Part shown: piece by piece, positions 62,901-64,000 of the stretch
Position numbering within the stretch: position 1 is the stretch's first letter
Layout: each line of letters starts with the position of its first letter
DNA from: Labilithrix sp.
GTDB lineage: Bacteria > Myxococcota_A > Polyangia > Polyangiales > Polyangiaceae
Reading direction: 5' to 3'
NCBI GenBank assembly: GCA_019637195.1
Contig: JAHBWA010000015.1
Span: 1 to 64,000 of the forward strand
DNA length: 64,000 nt
Made by a program: the position numbers and the translations under genes
The notes under the pieces: generated by a model
Told to the model about the DNA's origin: nothing
Databases searched by the model: none
What the model saw: only the letters and a program-made list of their open reading frames with translations

Positions 62901-62987
62901 TTCGTCGGCGAGTCGCGCATGAAGGTCGTGTCGGGCGCGAGCGACGGCGACAACCGCGTGAACGGCGGCGCGCTCCGCGTGCAGTAG
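59940..62987 (+). CDS. Large ArnT/GT39-like membrane glycosyltransferase
   Basis: The 1015-residue membrane protein starts with a ~70-residue acidic, disordered N-terminus (PKDDAEDTPPADEAPADEET). A first helix (LPLAIAALLPVVFFFVLPPL) is followed by the loop SGLWDPYELNVADLARRIAL, typical of ArnT/PMT-family enzymes, in which an acidic residue in the first loop binds the lipid-linked sugar donor. About twelve membrane helices can be traced. The C-terminal ~200 residues form a beta-rich domain with FIHVDGFRRRHNGDH and SPGAYNLWFGLFVGES. It probably transfers a sugar from a polyprenyl carrier to a lipid or protein; donor and acceptor are unknown. Upstream in-frame codons lie within the era gene region and are unlikely starts. 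Confidence 0.87.
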   Translation: MAEPEAPPKDDAEDTPPADEAPADEETQGGEATGDHPSERAADEATNDPPAASAPPARSEPRDDGDDRHGPPWLPLAIAALLPVVFFFVLPPLTKSGLWDPYELNVADLARRIALNLHGAASLALEGEDNSLPHLNDLGRPQLPFTSIALGFQRFGLHEWAGRAPLALWGVIGVLTTYGFVSRLVDRRAGVFSAVALTTMPLYFVHARTMLGDIVMMAALAMSFGGLAVGVFGAREGDARDRPIRVAWLAFAALGLLAGYYTRGSLIGVGVPALAVGAAYLVAITNGQRLDALAHAAGGVAVLVGVSFAVRGAVAIGAASFDDMTVPIAGAMMKPPSKYPTFDFMIGHLAPALAPWSAFVPFAVGRMFTSPTRVRSEAFARESQTRLVLLLGVAVAYVAHGWMAPRTDLVTFSAPAVMAAVCGVALRDYERGAHPSVAVGVGTMVLLGLMHHELHKIPEKAFHAFSIGAGATFPESFKAHSIALWTVVLVGFAGIAFLTWVERDPEREPFEPKGYLRVLLALRDAWDGMLALAYFAMVAGASLAGLAVWIGTRQHAKWLPQLSSQMRDAILNAWWVTAFAPLVAIFAVYFWCDVWVWAFDRAPRGRRAAGEVASSLKAALGRAATRGFEPFEELAQRLKDGRLRETVPKLVLGKLVVDHDKLDDGVGPVALLVLAPLMYLQVPVIVFLALWQKVGLRPLVAGALAIPSGVALFLLLGVVGDLFRGSRAAFLALFGATVSAVLCFSYYPALANQLSPKEIFESYQRTHKGSEPLALFGVGGRTAAYYAGGQPHILKDTQSAYEWLMGGDPGGRRFLAVRAEELSRLNRAYRERTANGDNLPVLDARSSQIVLVASSLRDSEKNQNPLSRIVLTAPPTPQRKLEVVLDDRLEVLGYDIVDSTGKLVDRVAPGKKYHMKTYFKVLAPLQSEWDMFIHVDGFRRRHNGDHKICENKYPMSLWLKDDIIMDDHEFSLEPNFSPGAYNLWFGLFVGESRMKVVSGASDGDNRVNGGALRVQ

Positions 62988-63132
62988 CGCGCGCGAGCGG
63001 CACCCCCAGCGAGCTCCGCGGCGACCTCGGTCGCCGCGCGCGCCGCAGCGGCCGCGGTAGACAACGCGTTTCGGCTGGCGCCCTCCCGTGTCCCGGGCTA
63101 TGCGCCAGCATCACTCGGGGGTGAGTCGCATC

Positions 63133-63525
63133 ATGAGCAGCAAGAACGACCGAGCGGCAGAAGCGGTGGACGAGTCCGTCGCCGAGCGTCGCACCTTCGA
63201 CCGCTTCGACGTCGAGTGGGCGGTCGACTGCGTCGCGTCGGACACGTTCCTCTTCGCGTCGATCACGAACATCAGCGCGATGGGCATCTTCGTGCGCACC
63301 GTCGACCCGCTGAAGACCGGGACGCGCCTCTTGCTCACCTTCGCGCCGCCGGGCGCGCAGGGCTTCAAGCTCGAAGGCACGGTCGCCTGGGTGAACGACG
63401 TGCGGCCCGACGGCGACAACCCGAACCCGGGGATGGGGATCCGCTTCATCAACCTGAAGCTCGAGGAGCGCGAGCGGCTCGTCGAGGTCATCCGGACGAT
63501 CGCGTACCTCCGCGATCCGAACTGA
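63133..63525 (+). CDS. PilZ-domain c-di-GMP receptor
   Basis: The 130-residue single-domain protein has the PilZ signature: RRTFDR, with Arg residues spaced as R-x-x-x-R, and N-I-S-A-M-G, matching (D/N)-x-S-x-x-G. Both c-di-GMP-binding motifs are therefore intact. It resembles the TIGR02266 group found in myxobacteria. The ATG at 63133 follows GGGGGTGA; a GTG at 63121 is also possible. The GGDEF cyclase at 6372-7499 could supply its ligand. Confidence 0.92.
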   Translation: MSSKNDRAAEAVDESVAERRTFDRFDVEWAVDCVASDTFLFASITNISAMGIFVRTVDPLKTGTRLLLTFAPPGAQGFKLEGTVAWVNDVRPDGDNPNPGMGIRFINLKLEERERLVEVIRTIAYLRDPN

Positions 63526-63604
63526 GCGGGCGCGCGAACGCGGAGCACCCGCACCGACGCGGCGGGCGCCGAGCGACGCAGGACCGGTCGCTCGGGAGGC
63601 AGGC

Positions 63605-64000
63605 TCAGTCGCTCGGGAGGGGGAAGCGGCGGACGACGATGCCGGCGTCGGAGGCGGACTTGTCCTCCCAGCCGATGGCCACGAAGGGGCCGCTGCCTCC
63701 CGCGACCGCGACCGGCGCGACGCGGTCGCGGCCGTCGATCCGGCTCGCCTGGAACTCGGTCGCCTGACCGTTCACGTTGTTGAAGAGGAAGCCCGACGAA
63801 CCGCCGAGGAAGCGCGCGCGAATGTGCCCGCTGCTCGCGTCCCGCCATGCGACGACGTAGGAGCCGCCGGCGGCCGACGTGGCCGCGATCGTCGGCTGCG
63901 TCTGGTCTCCGTCGGTGACGACGTCGTTCACGGGCGTCGCCTGATCGCCGTCGATCGGGATCGCGCGGTCGTCGTAGCGCTGGACGAAGATGTCGCCGCC
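63605..64000 (-). CDS. C-terminal part of a secreted repeat (beta-propeller-like) protein
   Basis: The 3' end of a gene that continues beyond position 64000, stop at 63605-63607. The visible ~131 residues contain repeating blocks, with DIFVQRYDDR, GSYVVAWRDASSGHIRARF and GPFVAIGWEDK. Each consists of a hydrophobic strand, a Trp, and Asp-rich turns, as in propeller-like surface proteins. No catalytic or sorting motif was seen in this part. It is convergent with the PilZ gene, 79 bp away. Confidence 0.6.
   Translation of the reverse strand, partial: GGDIFVQRYDDRAIPIDGDQATPVNDVVTDGDQTQPTIAATSAAGGSYVVAWRDASSGHIRARFLGGSSGFLFNNVNGQATEFQASRIDGRDRVAPVAVAGGSGPFVAIGWEDKSASDAGIVVRRFPLPSD

Overview
The window is a high-GC chromosomal segment (roughly 70% G+C by eye) that looks like a member of the Myxococcota, probably the Polyangiales (Sorangium/Labilithrix-like). 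This rests on: four Hanks-type Ser/Thr kinases and one pseudokinase within about 19 kb; two FHA-domain sigma54-activator-type proteins; a secreted protein with a MYXO-CTERM-like tail and an N-terminal copper-ligand histidine; many Cys-rich or Pro/Ala-rich lipoproteins; and strong G/C bias at third codon positions. No rRNA, tRNA, CRISPR array, insertion sequence, prophage or attachment site was seen.

Layout. Positions 1-4.7 kb: the last codons of a TPR-like protein, then a minus-strand operon with an alpha/beta-hydrolase-fold protein that has lost two catalytic residues, followed by DppC-, DppA- and DppB-type peptide importer subunits without ATPases. 4.7-6.3 kb: an AT-richer regulatory island (two inverted repeats and a sigma70-like promoter), a ~450-nt untranslated stretch, a sigma-region-4-like DNA-binding protein and a clear intrinsic terminator. 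6.4-14.6 kb: a GGDEF diguanylate cyclase, a repeat-rich conserved protein, a LamG-phosphoesterase lipoprotein, purH, and a PrsW-type intramembrane protease with a TPR-like N-terminal region. 14.7-35.3 kb: signalling and envelope genes (FHA-sigma54 activators, kinases, lipoproteins, an LPMO-like protein, a NaChBac-type channel) with a cupin (DUF985), a SpoU methyltransferase and an SDR enzyme between them. 35.4-45.6 kb: a sugar-dehydrogenase/diheme cytochrome lipoprotein, a beta-propeller protein, a vWA protein, a MacA/MacB-type exporter, a methyltransferase and an intact alpha/beta hydrolase. 45.7-59.8 kb: mostly housekeeping, with an RlmI-type methyltransferase, a TPR membrane protein, prs, rplY, pth, rpsF-rpsR-rplI, dnaB, a GET3/ArsA-type ATPase, der and era. 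59.9-64 kb: a large GT39/ArnT-like membrane glycosyltransferase, a PilZ protein and the end of a secreted repeat protein.

The most unusual feature is the number of short tandem arrays at gene borders, each with its own unit (16, 19, 29, 37, 48, 51 and 57 bp). In three of them the unit is a multiple of three and carries the 3' end of the adjacent gene, stop codon included, repeated in phase downstream. In another the unit contains a Shine-Dalgarno-like core and the array runs into a start codon. The most regular is seven exact 16-bp periods directly upstream of dnaB, with GnGAAG invariant in all seven. Other points worth following are a bEBP that lacks both GAFTGA and the Walker B glutamate, a pseudokinase, a pseudo-hydrolase heading a peptide-import operon, and a probable CTG start for the MacB-type permease.
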